Shown in pieces: positions 34,506-44,319 of a stretch of 64,000 nt of DNA. Under the pieces are notes generated by a model. It did no database searches, had not been told where the DNA came from, and was given only the letters and a program-made list of their open reading frames with translations. The stretch is from Candidatus Gastranaerophilales bacterium (lineage in GTDB: Bacteria > Cyanobacteriota > Vampirovibrionia > Gastranaerophilales > Gastranaerophilaceae): assembly GCA_944323935.1 (NCBI GenBank), contig CALUUJ010000001.1, positions 124,001 to 188,000 on the forward strand, read 5' to 3'. How positions within the stretch are numbered: the stretch's first letter is position 1; each line of letters starts with the position of its first letter. A program made the position numbers and the translations under genes.

Positions 34506-34645
34506 TTTTCTCAACCCTTTTTTGTAAGTCTACTTATTAGTTAGAAAAAACAAAATAGCAGGTAGTATATATTCTGTTGCTTAGATTGACAATTATTAAA
34601 AGCTGTATTTAAAATTGTTAAAGATTGGAAAAAGAGGATGATAAT

Positions 34646-35221
34646 ATGAAGGTAGTTGCAATTAACGGAAGTCCACGTAAAGGTGGAAATACGGAAATAA
34701 TGTTGGGAAAAGTTTTGGAAACTCTTGAAAAAAAAGGTGTCGAAACAAAATTAATTCAAATAGGCGGAACAAATATTCATGGTTGTAGGGGATGTTGGGC
34801 TTGTAAAAAACTTCAAAACAGAAAATGTGCATTTAATGATGATATTTTAAATGATATCTTAGAAGATGTATATACTGCTGATGCTATAGTGCTTGGAACT
34901 CCATCTTATTTCTCTGCAATGACTCCGGAAATGAAAGCATTTATAGATAGAATGGGAGTTGTAGCATTAGGTAACGGAAAATTATTAAAACATAAGATAG
35001 GAGCAGTAGTTGTTGCTCAAAGAAGAGCAGGTGGCTCTGCAATACAGGCCTCTATTCATCATATGTTTTTAATGTCTGAGATGATTATCCCCGGTTCTAC
35101 ATATTGGAATTTAGGCTTTGGTAGAGATAAAGGGGATGTTTTATCTGACGAAGAAGCAATGCAAAATATGGAAAATCTTGGTGAAAATATATATTGGCTG
35201 CTTGATAAAATGCGCAAATAA
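34646..35221 (+). CDS. FMN-dependent flavoprotein with Cys motif (iron-sulfur flavoprotein type)
   Basis: A 191-residue flavodoxin-like protein; the ATG at 34646 has GAGG upstream. MKVVAINGSPRKGGNTEIML is the FMN phosphate loop. GCRGCWACKK with a further Cys (NRKC) gives C-x2-C-x2-C-x5-C-like spacing, as in archaeal and clostridial iron-sulfur flavoproteins, so a [4Fe-4S] cluster is possible. LGTPSYFSAMTPEMKAFIDR is family-typical. It probably shuttles electrons or reduces oxygen species, in keeping with the PerR, rubredoxin and flavodiiron genes next to it. Confidence 0.88.
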   Translation: MKVVAINGSPRKGGNTEIMLGKVLETLEKKGVETKLIQIGGTNIHGCRGCWACKKLQNRKCAFNDDILNDILEDVYTADAIVLGTPSYFSAMTPEMKAFIDRMGVVALGNGKLLKHKIGAVVVAQRRAGGSAIQASIHHMFLMSEMIIPGSTYWNLGFGRDKGDVLSDEEAMQNMENLGENIYWLLDKMRK

Positions 35222-35314
35222 AAAATAATTTTTTACTATTGTAAACTTTTTTAATATTTAAAAATAAAATTGTGAAAAAAATATAAAAATAGTACATAAT
35301 ATATTTAGGAAAAG

Positions 35315-35329
35315 TGATAATAGGTATCA
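35315..35329. promoter_or_regulatory. inverted repeat just upstream of the PerR-like gene
   Basis: TGATA-n5-TATCA (35315-35329) ends six bases before the ATG, where a bound Fur-family dimer would block initiation. It is not a good match to the classical PerR box. Confidence 0.35.
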
Positions 35330-35335
35330 GTTTGT

Positions 35336-35725
35336 ATGAATTATTCAAGACAGAGAGAAATAATTTTTGATACATTAAGAAGACATGCAGTGCATCCTAC
35401 AGCTGAACGTTTATATAATATAATAAAAGGAGAACAGCCTGATTCAAATATTGGAATAGCAACGGTATATCGCAACCTCAGAAGAATGGCAAATTCAGGT
35501 AGTATAAAAAGAATCAGCGGACTGGAAGAAGCAGAGCATTTTGATCATAACACGCATACTCATTACCATTTTTTGTGTAAAAAGTGTAATAAAGTATTTG
35601 ATATTGATGCCAAAGTTGCACCTGAAATTATTGAAAATACACAGAAAGAAACGGGATTTATAATAGATTCTTATGATATTGTATTTCACGGTATTTGTAA
35701 GGAATGTCAAACAAAAGAAAATTAG
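35336..35725 (+). CDS. perR: Fur-family regulator, PerR-like
   Basis: A 129-residue metalloregulator. An N-terminal winged helix (about 1-75) includes HPTAERLYNII and IGIATVYRNLRRM, the Fur recognition helix. The dimerisation domain has HFDHNTHTHYHFLCKKC and ends GICKECQ, giving two CxxC zinc pairs. The His/Asp-rich stretch is the sensory metal site. Genes next to it for rubredoxin and flavodiiron protein point to PerR (peroxide sensing) rather than iron or zinc control, but this is inference. Confidence 0.88.
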   Translation: MNYSRQREIIFDTLRRHAVHPTAERLYNIIKGEQPDSNIGIATVYRNLRRMANSGSIKRISGLEEAEHFDHNTHTHYHFLCKKCNKVFDIDAKVAPEIIENTQKETGFIIDSYDIVFHGICKECQTKEN

Positions 35726-35788
35726 TATATTGTCTGATTTATTTTAAATTTTATATGATATTATGGTAGAGAAGTAAAGGAGATAAAA

Positions 35789-35929
35789 ATGGACAATTAC
35801 ATTTGTACAGTATGTCATTATGTTTATGAACCAGCAGAAAACGGTAATGTTGCATTTGAAGATTTACCTGATGATTATGTTTGCCCATTATGTGGTGTAG
35901 GCAAAGACTTGTTTGAAAAACAACAGTAA
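35789..35929 (+). CDS. rd: short rubredoxin
   Basis: A 46-residue electron carrier, with AAAGGAGATAAAA before the ATG. C6-T-V-C9 and C32-P-L-C35-G hold one iron. Compared with the common 52-54-residue form it lacks the loop between PAE and FEDLPDD, like the 45-residue rubredoxin of Desulfovibrio desulfuricans; the usual Trp after DD is Tyr. It lies 43 bases before the flavodiiron gene, its probable electron acceptor. Confidence 0.95.
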   Translation: MDNYICTVCHYVYEPAENGNVAFEDLPDDYVCPLCGVGKDLFEKQQ

Positions 35930-35971
35930 TTAAAAAAATCTTGTTTAAAGTTGGGAGAGGCAGGTTAGACT

Positions 35972-37156
35972 ATGACTTATAAAAAGATAAAGGATAATAT
36001 CCTATATGCAGGTATGAATGATTGTGACAGGTTGATTTTTGATGAGTTGATTCCTTTGGATCACGGCACCAGTTATAATTCTTATATAGTTATAGGTAGC
36101 GAAAAGACTGCAGTTATTGATACAATGTATCCTAAATTTACACAAGAATATTTGAAATCTTTTGATGAAAACGGGATAAAAAAAGTAGATTATATTATAG
36201 CAAACCACGGTGAGCAGGATCATTCAGGAAGTATTCCTGCAATGTTAGAAAAATTTCCCGAAGCAGTGGTTGTCACAAATGCTGTATGTGCTGGAAACTT
36301 GAAGGAAATGTTATTAGTTCCTTCTGAAAGAATCAAAATTATCAAAAATGATGAGGAATTATCATTAGGAGATAAAACTCTACAATTCAAAATTGCACCT
36401 GGAGTTCATTGGCCAGATACAATGTTTACTTATTTAAAAGAAGATAATATTATTTGTACTTGTGATTTTCTTGGTGCACATTATATTTTTGATGATGTAT
36501 TTGCTGTTCCATCTAAAGAACTGGAAAGAAGTGCAAAAAAATATTATGCAGAAATTATGATGCCGTTTGCTACAGTTTGCAGAAAATATATTCAGCAAAT
36601 TAGAAATATGAATGTTGATATGGTAATGCCAAGTCATGGTCCAATTCATAAAAATCCTAATTATATATTAGATTTATATGAAGATTGGGCTGGCGAGAAA
36701 GGTAAAAATTTAGTTCTATTACCGTATGTATCGATGTACCATTCAACGACAGAAATGATTGATTATCTTGCAAATAAGCTTGCAGAAAAAGGAATTCCGT
36801 CTATTAAATATGATATGGTAGATGGAAATTTAGGAGATTTGGCCATAGCGCTTGTTGATGGAACTACAATTGTCCTTGGAACATCAATGGTATTGGCAGG
36901 CCCTCATCCTGCCGCATTTAATACTGTATATTTAGCCAGTGTATTGAGACCAAAGGCAAAAATAGCCTCGTTTATTGGTTCATACGGTTGGGGTGGTAAT
37001 TTATTTGGAAAAATGGCAGATATGTTAGCACCGTTGAAATTAGATGTTATTGAACCGATTTTGGTGAAAGGACGTGCTAAAGCTGAAGATTTTGCTAAAA
37101 TTGATGTAATGGCTCAAGAAATATATAACAAACATCATGAACTTGGACTTATATAG
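35972..37156 (+). CDS. fprA: flavodiiron protein (FprA, rubredoxin:oxygen oxidoreductase type)
   Basis: A 394-residue protein that reduces O2 or NO to water or N2O in anaerobes. The N-terminal metallo-beta-lactamase-like domain keeps the diiron ligands H79, E81, D83, H84 (NHGEQDHSG) and H146 (GVHWPDTM), with CDFLGAH and PSHGPIH following. The flavodoxin domain begins near residue 255 (VLLPYVSMYHSTTEMIDYLA). No C-terminal rubredoxin or reductase domain is fused, so the separate rubredoxin upstream fits as donor. The ATG lies 43 bases after rubredoxin, and a terminator follows. Confidence 0.96.
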   Translation: MTYKKIKDNILYAGMNDCDRLIFDELIPLDHGTSYNSYIVIGSEKTAVIDTMYPKFTQEYLKSFDENGIKKVDYIIANHGEQDHSGSIPAMLEKFPEAVVVTNAVCAGNLKEMLLVPSERIKIIKNDEELSLGDKTLQFKIAPGVHWPDTMFTYLKEDNIICTCDFLGAHYIFDDVFAVPSKELERSAKKYYAEIMMPFATVCRKYIQQIRNMNVDMVMPSHGPIHKNPNYILDLYEDWAGEKGKNLVLLPYVSMYHSTTEMIDYLANKLAEKGIPSIKYDMVDGNLGDLAIALVDGTTIVLGTSMVLAGPHPAAFNTVYLASVLRPKAKIASFIGSYGWGGNLFGKMADMLAPLKLDVIEPILVKGRAKAEDFAKIDVMAQEIYNKHHELGLI

Positions 37157-37172
37157 AAAGTGAATATAAAAT

Positions 37173-37208
37173 AAAAAAGAGATGTTAAATTATTAACATC
37201 TCTTTTTT
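37173..37208. terminator. bidirectional terminator between fprA and ilvC
   Basis: AAAAAAGAGATGTTAA (37173-37188) pairs perfectly with the complementary arm at 37193-37208 around the loop ATTA. It has A and T tracts on both ends and serves both convergent genes. Confidence 0.9.
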
Positions 37209-37224
37209 GGTTTATTTAAAGAAC

Positions 37225-38253
<1,029 letters not shown>

Positions 38254-38366
38254 CTAATGGCTAATTTCTAGTGTAAAACTTAAAAAAATCATAGTCAATA
38301 TTTAGTTATTTTGCAAAAAATTTAATAAAATTATCAAAAATGCCAAAAAATTTGCACTTGGGTATT

Positions 38367-38390
38367 TACTAAGTTAAAATTTAGTATACT
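38367..38390 (+). promoter_or_regulatory. ilvBN -10 box with flanking inverted repeat
   Basis: TATACT (38385-38390) is the best -10 candidate upstream of ilvB. TACTAA (38367-38372) and TTAGTA (38381-38386) form a small dyad overlapping it. The -35 region is weak. Nothing resembling a leader peptide or T-box is visible in this 221-base gap; the rest is AT-rich. Confidence 0.4.
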
Positions 38391-38444
38391 ATATTCTTAA
38401 ATAAGTAATTTTTAGGTGTGAAAAAGACAAAAATGGAGAGTAAA

Positions 38445-40181
38445 ATGACAGCCGAGCAAATTAATAAGACAGAAAAAATGACGGGTGCCAGAATTTTTTT
38501 AGAATGCCTTAGAAAAGAAGGTGTTGATAAGATATTTGGTTATCCCGGCGGTTCAATTCTTCATATATATGATGAACTATATAAATGTGATTTTATTAAG
38601 CATTATCTTGTAAGGCATGAACAAGCTGCAGTACATGCTGCTGAAGGTTATGCAAGGATTACAGGAAAACCCGGTGTCGTTTTAGTTACGTCAGGGCCTG
38701 GTGCGTGTAATGCAATAACAGGTATTGCAAATGCATATTATGACAGCTATCCATTAGTTGTATTTACAGGTCAAGTTGATTCTCGCTTAATTGGTAATGA
38801 TGCCTTTCAAGAATCTGATATTGTTGGTATTACTCGTACTTGCTGTAAACATAATTATTTGGTAAAAAATGTCAGTGATTTGCCTAGGATAATAAAGGAG
38901 TCTTTTCATATTGCCAGGACAGGTAAACCCGGCCCGGTTGTAGTGTCCTTACCTAAGGATGTTTTGACATCAGTTAGAGAATTCAAATATCCTGATAAAA
39001 TTGATTTGCCTGGTTATAATCCGACATATGAAGGACACCCAATTCAGTGTCGTCGTGCATTGAAGGCTTTATGTGATGCTAAACGTCCTGTAATAATATC
39101 AGGTGGTGGTGTTATTCACTCTGATGCTTGGCAAGAAATAAGAGAACTAGCAAGAAAACTGAATATTCCTGTAACTACAACGCTTATGGGTATTGGGACT
39201 TTTCCACAAGGGGAAGAGCTCTCTTTAGGAATGTTAGGTATGCATGGTACATTTTGGGCAAATCATGCTGTAAGTAACTGTGATGTTCTTTTTGCTGTTG
39301 GTACAAGATTTAATGACAGAATTACGGGATGTTTAAAGCGTTTTTGTAAGGATGCAAAGGTTATACATGTTGATATTGACCCTTGTTCAATAAGTAAGAA
39401 TGTACCTGTTGATACGCCAATAGTTGGTGATGCAAAAAAAGTTTTAAATCTTATGTTAAATGAATACAATACAGGAAAATATTCATATGACATTGCAGAA
39501 AGAAAAGCTTGGATCTCACAAGTTAATGAGTGGAAGCATAATAAGGCTATGAAGGCCGTAAAAGATGGAATAATGAGTCCTCAAGATGTAATAGAAGCCA
39601 TCTATAATAAGACAAAAGATATGGATACAATAATAGCTACAGAAGTAGGGCAGCACCAGATGTGGACTGCGCAGCTTTATAAATTCTCTAAACCTCATCA
39701 ATTGATAACATCCGGCGGTTTGGGGACAATGGGGTTTGGATTCCCGGCTGCTATTGGTGCTCAAATTGCTGCTCCTGATAAATTGGTATTTAATATTGCA
39801 GGTGATGGCAGTATTCAGATGAATATACAAGAACTTATGACTTGCGTTGATTATAAAATACCTGTTAAGATTGCTGTTATTAATAACGGTTATCTTGGAA
39901 TGGTAAGACAATGGCAGGAAAAGATGTTTAATAAACATTATTCTCAAACGCCGATAACTTCTCCTGACTATGTAAAATTAGCTGAGGCATACGGGATTTT
40001 AGGTATAAGAGTAATCAAAGAAGAAGAAATTAATACTGCGCTTGATAAAGCAATAGCATACAATGGACCTGTTATTATTGATTTTGTTGTTGAACCCTTT
40101 GAAATGGTTTATCCTTGGGTTTTAGCAGGTAAACCATTAGATGAAGTTCTTTTATCAAATGAAGCAGGATTGGGAGAATAA
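38445..40181 (+). CDS. ilvB: acetolactate synthase, large subunit
   Basis: A 578-residue thiamine-diphosphate enzyme. I choose the ATG at 38445 with GGAGAG five bases upstream; GTG at 38418 and ATG at 38433 are alternatives. GYPGGSILHIYDEL and RHEQAAVHAAEGYAR hold the catalytic Glu. The ThDP/Mg motif runs from GDGSIQMN to NNGYLGMVRQWQ. It condenses two pyruvates, or pyruvate and 2-oxobutyrate. It is two bases before ilvN. Confidence 0.97.
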   Translation: MTAEQINKTEKMTGARIFLECLRKEGVDKIFGYPGGSILHIYDELYKCDFIKHYLVRHEQAAVHAAEGYARITGKPGVVLVTSGPGACNAITGIANAYYDSYPLVVFTGQVDSRLIGNDAFQESDIVGITRTCCKHNYLVKNVSDLPRIIKESFHIARTGKPGPVVVSLPKDVLTSVREFKYPDKIDLPGYNPTYEGHPIQCRRALKALCDAKRPVIISGGGVIHSDAWQEIRELARKLNIPVTTTLMGIGTFPQGEELSLGMLGMHGTFWANHAVSNCDVLFAVGTRFNDRITGCLKRFCKDAKVIHVDIDPCSISKNVPVDTPIVGDAKKVLNLMLNEYNTGKYSYDIAERKAWISQVNEWKHNKAMKAVKDGIMSPQDVIEAIYNKTKDMDTIIATEVGQHQMWTAQLYKFSKPHQLITSGGLGTMGFGFPAAIGAQIAAPDKLVFNIAGDGSIQMNIQELMTCVDYKIPVKIAVINNGYLGMVRQWQEKMFNKHYSQTPITSPDYVKLAEAYGILGIRVIKEEEINTALDKAIAYNGPVIIDFVVEPFEMVYPWVLAGKPLDEVLLSNEAGLGE

Positions 40182-40183
40182 TT

Positions 40184-40687
40184 ATGCGACATACTATATC
40201 TGTTTTAGTAAAAAATGAACCGGGAATTTTATCTTGCGTTTGTGATTTATTCTCAACCAGAGGATATAATATAGAAAGTTTGTCTGTAGCAGCGACTATT
40301 GATCCTTCCTTTTCCAGAATTACAATTGTTACGGTAGGTGATGAATTCGTTATTGAACAGATTTGTAAGCAATTGAACAGATTAATAAATACAATAAAAG
40401 TTGTAGAGCTTCCAAGATCTGCTGAAAAATGCATAGAAAAAGAATTGATTTTTTGTAAAGTTACTGCAAAAGATAATGCAAGAAATGAAATCTTAAGAAT
40501 TGCGGAAATTTTTGATGCAAAGATTATTGATGTATCAACAGAAACATATACATTGGAATTTTGTGGTGATTCAAGACAGGTTGCAACTATATTGGCACTT
40601 CTAAAACCATTGGGAGTAAAAGAATTAGTTCGTTCAGGTGTTGTTGCTATCACAAGAGAAAACCAGTTTATTAATTTAAATAAGTAA
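40184..40687 (+). CDS. ilvN: acetolactate synthase, small regulatory subunit
   Basis: A 167-residue protein with an N-terminal ACT domain (HTISVLVKNEPGILSCVCDLFSTRGYNIESL, about 2-75) that binds valine, and a C-terminal ALS domain ending TYTLEFCGDSRQVATILALLKPLGVKELVRSGVVAI. It is of the full-length IlvH/IlvN type. Cotranscribed with ilvB. Confidence 0.96.
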   Translation: MRHTISVLVKNEPGILSCVCDLFSTRGYNIESLSVAATIDPSFSRITIVTVGDEFVIEQICKQLNRLINTIKVVELPRSAEKCIEKELIFCKVTAKDNARNEILRIAEIFDAKIIDVSTETYTLEFCGDSRQVATILALLKPLGVKELVRSGVVAITRENQFINLNK

Positions 40688-40730
40688 AATATTTTATTAT
40701 AATTTTCTATACAATATAGAAAGGGTATTT

Positions 40731-41138
40731 ATGAAAAAATTTTTATCATTATTTTTATTTGTTTCGGCATTAATTTGTCTTTCCGGTAATTGTTTATGCT
40801 CTTTAAATTCAGTTTCATCAAGAGTTGAAGCTGCAGAATATAAGCAGGTTCAAGCTTATCACATTCTTGTTCCGACAGAACAACAAGCCGTTGAATTAAA
40901 AAATGAAATTAATAAAGGTCAAAATAGAGCTGAAGTATTTAGTAATTTTACCGCTGCTGCAAGAAAATATTCTAAATGCCCATCAGGAGCTGATGGCGGC
41001 AAATTAGGTTGGTTTGGTAAAGGTGATATGGTTAAACCTTTTGAAGATGTTGCGTTTAACCTTCCTGAAGGTACTGTTTCAGAGCCAGTTAAGACACAAT
41101 TTGGCTATCATTTAATATATGTAGTGTCAAAGAAATAG
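40731..41138 (+). CDS. exported parvulin-type peptidyl-prolyl isomerase
   Basis: A 135-residue protein: signal peptide at about 1-23, a short linker, then a single rotamase (PpiC) domain with QAYHILVPTEQQA, YSKCPSGADGGKLGWFGKGDMVKPFEDVAFNLPEG and VKTQFGYHLIYV. It lacks the chaperone arms of SurA and PrsA, so it is a minimal periplasmic or extracellular foldase. A Cys near the signal-peptide end (SGNC) is a poor lipobox. It lies 43 bases after ilvN. Confidence 0.93.
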   Translation: MKKFLSLFLFVSALICLSGNCLCSLNSVSSRVEAAEYKQVQAYHILVPTEQQAVELKNEINKGQNRAEVFSNFTAAARKYSKCPSGADGGKLGWFGKGDMVKPFEDVAFNLPEGTVSEPVKTQFGYHLIYVVSKK

Positions 41139-41156
41139 AACAATATATTACAAAAT

Positions 41157-41189
41157 AAAAAATAGGGCAGATTTACTGCTCTATTTTTT
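41157..41189. terminator. bidirectional terminator after the parvulin gene
   Basis: AAAAAATAGGGCAG (41157-41170) pairs with CTGCTCTATTTTTT (41176-41189), with one G-T wobble and loop ATTTA. It also ends the minus-strand gene at 41189, whose stop lies at its edge. Confidence 0.85.
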
Positions 41190-42019
41190 TACAAACTTAA
41201 ATAATAATCTTTTAAAAGTTTTGTATCCGTTTCTATATTAGGACTTTCGCATACTAAAACACCTTTAACATTATATTCTTTAAATACTTTTAAGAGAGAT
41301 TTATAATTCATATCACTTTCTTCTAAAATAAGATGATTCTTCTCACCCTTTGCTCCATATTCTATACCGGCTAAATGTGCGTGGAAGTTATTAAAAATAT
41401 CATCTCCCAATTCTTTTCCCATATATTCGAACATCTTGGAAAATTCATCATAGGTATTATATATTCCGTTATTTCTGGCATGAATATGTGCAAAGTCTAC
41501 GCAAGGTAATACATTTTTAAACTCTTTCGAAAGTTTTACAATTTCTTCTAAAGTTCCCCATTGCGTGCCTTTTCCTGTAGTTTCAGGACGTACCCAAATG
41601 TTATTATTTTCTTCTTCTAAAATAGAACAAATTTTTTCCATTGATTTATATACGGTTTTATAAACTTCGTCTATTGATTGTTTCATATAAAAAGCTGCGT
41701 GAAAAGTTATACTGTAGGCGCCTATTTTTTCGCCCATCCGTGCAGTTTCCAATATTCTGTTAATACTTGCATCAATTTTTTCTTTTTCTTGAGAATTAAG
41801 GTTTATGTAATATGGACCGTGGCAAGTGATTTTTTTATCTTGAAGTTGACTGAATTGTTTTACAAGAGCTTGATTTGCTTCATTCATTTTTACACCGTGA
41901 ACAAACTCAATTTCAAGACCGTCTAAGTTCATTTCATTAATTAAATCAAGTCCCTTTTTATAGCCTTTGCCTTCAGCGGCTAAAGGTAAACCGGCTGTTA
42001 GAAAATGAAGTTTATTCAC
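41189..42019 (-). CDS. endonuclease IV-like TIM-barrel protein (AP endonuclease family 2)
   Basis: A 276-residue xylose-isomerase-like barrel. Endonuclease IV metal ligands can be matched: His in TCHGPYY, His in ITFHAAF, Glu in RPETTGKGTQWGT, Asp and His in CVDFAHIHARN, His in NFHAHLAG, His in EKNH and Glu in CESP. The Asp of the usual RxDxH segment is not conserved (GEKNH). The GIEYGAKGEKNHLILEESD pattern resembles archaeal-type Nfo-like proteins. It may repair abasic sites or act on a sugar. It overlaps the formyltransferase gene upstream by eight bases. Confidence 0.8.
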   Translation of the reverse strand: MNKLHFLTAGLPLAAEGKGYKKGLDLINEMNLDGLEIEFVHGVKMNEANQALVKQFSQLQDKKITCHGPYYINLNSQEKEKIDASINRILETARMGEKIGAYSITFHAAFYMKQSIDEVYKTVYKSMEKICSILEEENNNIWVRPETTGKGTQWGTLEEIVKLSKEFKNVLPCVDFAHIHARNNGIYNTYDEFSKMFEYMGKELGDDIFNNFHAHLAGIEYGAKGEKNHLILEESDMNYKSLLKVFKEYNVKGVLVCESPNIETDTKLLKDYYLSL

Positions 42020-42959
42020 TGTATAAAATTTCTCCTTTTTTGGGATTTAAACGTTCAACAAAATCTCTTCCTGATGAAATGAAAAATGCTCCGTATTGAA
42101 TTGAATCTATTTCCAAAATGTCTTCTCCGCAAGCTACTTTTAAAGAATTTTTTGTATCGCATATAGTTCCCGGTGTAAAGTTATGATTTTTTTCAATAAC
42201 ATATGCGGAATTTATTCTTAAGATGGTTCCGTTATAGCAGGTTATAGCACCTATATATGGATTCAAACCTCTAATAAATCTTTCAATTTCTTCTGCTGAT
42301 TTATTCCAGTCTATAAAAATATTTTTCTTTTCAAAAGAAAGGGCTTCTGCTTTTTTATATTCACCGTCTTTTGGTTGTGGTTTTCTCGGGAAATCGTGAG
42401 TTTCATAGTAATCTAATGCTTCATAAAGCATTGAAGCACACATTTGGTTAGTTCTATAAAATAATGTTCCCATTGTTTCATTTAAATCAAGATTAAATCT
42501 GTATTGGGAAATTATATCTCCTGTATCAAAATTTTCGTCCATAAAATGAAGCGTAATAGCAGATTCTTCCTCACCATTTATAATTACGTGTGAATATGGA
42601 TTTGCTCCTCTATAATCAGGTAATTTGGATGGATGAAGATTTATAAATCCGTCTTTAGTGAGTTGGAGTAATTCTTTAGGTAATTTTTTGTTAAAAGAAG
42701 CAACAACACCTAAATCAGCATTAAGATTTTTTATTCTTTGTAAAAAGCCTTTGTCGCTTAAGCTTATATTATAATCTATAATATCAAAACCGAGGCTTTG
42801 GGCTGTATCAACCATTAATTTGTTTGTAGGGTCATCTTTTGCAGGCGGAATAACACCTACTATATTTATTCCTTTTGCCGCTAATTTACTTAGACAAATC
42901 AATGCCATATCCGGCATTCCAATGAATAAAATTCTCTTTTTATACTTCTTCTCTGTCAT
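42012..42959 (-). CDS. second formyltransferase-family protein (Fmt-like paralogue)
   Basis: A 315-residue protein with the Fmt fold. RILFIGMPDMALICLSKL opens it. The formyl-transfer residues are kept: NLHPSKLPDYRGANP and NFDTGDIISQ. A C-terminal domain (about 215-315) is present but unlike that of Fmt. A true fmt is at 19858-20799, so this one probably formylates another amine, for example an amino-sugar nucleotide as in the ArnA or WbtJ-type enzymes, which would suit the polysaccharide genes here. It is coupled to the endonuclease IV-like gene, whose role with it is unclear. Confidence 0.85.
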   Translation of the reverse strand: MTEKKYKKRILFIGMPDMALICLSKLAAKGINIVGVIPPAKDDPTNKLMVDTAQSLGFDIIDYNISLSDKGFLQRIKNLNADLGVVASFNKKLPKELLQLTKDGFINLHPSKLPDYRGANPYSHVIINGEEESAITLHFMDENFDTGDIISQYRFNLDLNETMGTLFYRTNQMCASMLYEALDYYETHDFPRKPQPKDGEYKKAEALSFEKKNIFIDWNKSAEEIERFIRGLNPYIGAITCYNGTILRINSAYVIEKNHNFTPGTICDTKNSLKVACGEDILEIDSIQYGAFFISSGRDFVERLNPKKGEILYSE

Positions 42960-43052
42960 ATCTTTTTCCTTGATTCTTATTATAACAAAAAAATAGCTTT
43001 TATTTTAAATGTGTTTTTAATAAAATATTAATGGTGAATACGAGGTGTGATT

Positions 43053-44318
43053 ATGTTAGATATTAGAATGATTAGGGAAAATCCCGAAAAGGTAAATGAA
43101 TTATTAAAAAGAAGAAATCCAAATCTATCTATTGATGGTATTTTAGATATTGATGTTCAAAGAAGAAAAGTTCAAACTCAAGCAGATGAACTTAGGGCAA
43201 AGCGAAAATCAATTTCGCAAGAAATTGGTGTTTTGAAAAAGCAAGGTCAAAATACAGATGAAATTCAGGCACAAGTAAAAGAAATGGCTGATGAAATCAA
43301 AGCTTTGGAAGAAAAAGAACAACAACTTGATATGGAACAAAAAAATCTTCTTCTATCAACACCTAATATTCCTGATGAGACTACGCCTATAGGTTTATCA
43401 GAAGACGATAATGTTGAAGTAAAAAGGTATGGTGAACCTCGTAAAGTAAACTTTGAACAAAAAGCACATTGGGATATATGTGTGGAAAAAAACATAGTAG
43501 ATTTTGAACGCGGTGTTAAACTTTCGCAATCAAGATTTTCATTGTATAGAGGAAAAGGCGCACAATTGGAACGTGCAATAATAAATTTCTTTTTGGATAC
43601 TCATACACAAGAACACGGTTATGAAGAAATATTACCGCCTGTAATGGTGAATGCTGCAGCAATGACAGGAACAGGTCAGCTTCCTAAATTTGCACAAGAT
43701 ATGTATAAATGCGAAGAAGAAGATTTATACTTAATTCCAACGGCAGAAGTACCTGTGACAAATATATATTCCGGTGAAATTTTAAATGAAGAAGATTTGC
43801 CAAAGTATATGACAGCTTACACACCTTGTTTCAGACGAGAAGCCGGTAGTGCCGGTAAAGATACAAGAGGATTAATAAGACAGCACCAATTTAATAAAGT
43901 TGAATTGGTAAAACTTTGTACTCCTGAAACAAGCATCGAAGAACATGAAAAATTGACAAGAAATGCAGAAAGAGTACTTGAACTATTAGAACTTCCGTAT
44001 AGAAGAGTTGCACTTTCAACAGGTGATATTGGTTTCTCTGCAAGAAAATGTTTTGACTTGGAAGTTTGGCTACCTTCTTACAATAATTATAAAGAAATTT
44101 CAAGCTGTTCTAATTTTGGTGATTTCCAAGCCAGAAGAGCAAACATAAGATATAGAAGTAAAGAAACAGGAAAGCCTGTTTTTGTACATACATTGAATGG
44201 TTCAGGTCTTGCTGTTGGAAGAACATTTGCAGCCATTTTGGAAAATTTCCAAAACGAAGATGGAACAGTCACAATACCAAAAGTATTAAGAAAATATACA
44301 GGCTGGGATATCTTATAA
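43053..44318 (+). CDS. serS: seryl-tRNA synthetase
   Basis: A 421-residue class II synthetase; the ATG at 43053 has GAGG upstream, while a GTG two codons earlier does not fit. The long N-terminal coiled coil (about 28-105) contacts the tRNA arm. Motif 2, FRREAGSAGKDTRGLIRQHQF, and motif 3, NGSGLAVGRTFAAILEN, are present. It starts the plus-strand unit serS-tmk-folE2. Confidence 0.98.
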   Translation: MLDIRMIRENPEKVNELLKRRNPNLSIDGILDIDVQRRKVQTQADELRAKRKSISQEIGVLKKQGQNTDEIQAQVKEMADEIKALEEKEQQLDMEQKNLLLSTPNIPDETTPIGLSEDDNVEVKRYGEPRKVNFEQKAHWDICVEKNIVDFERGVKLSQSRFSLYRGKGAQLERAIINFFLDTHTQEHGYEEILPPVMVNAAAMTGTGQLPKFAQDMYKCEEEDLYLIPTAEVPVTNIYSGEILNEEDLPKYMTAYTPCFRREAGSAGKDTRGLIRQHQFNKVELVKLCTPETSIEEHEKLTRNAERVLELLELPYRRVALSTGDIGFSARKCFDLEVWLPSYNNYKEISSCSNFGDFQARRANIRYRSKETGKPVFVHTLNGSGLAVGRTFAAILENFQNEDGTVTIPKVLRKYTGWDIL

Positions 44319-44319
44319 T

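Noticed and set aside
42960..43052. T-box riboswitch upstream of serS
   Set aside because: The gap is only about 93 bases and has no T-box or hairpin.
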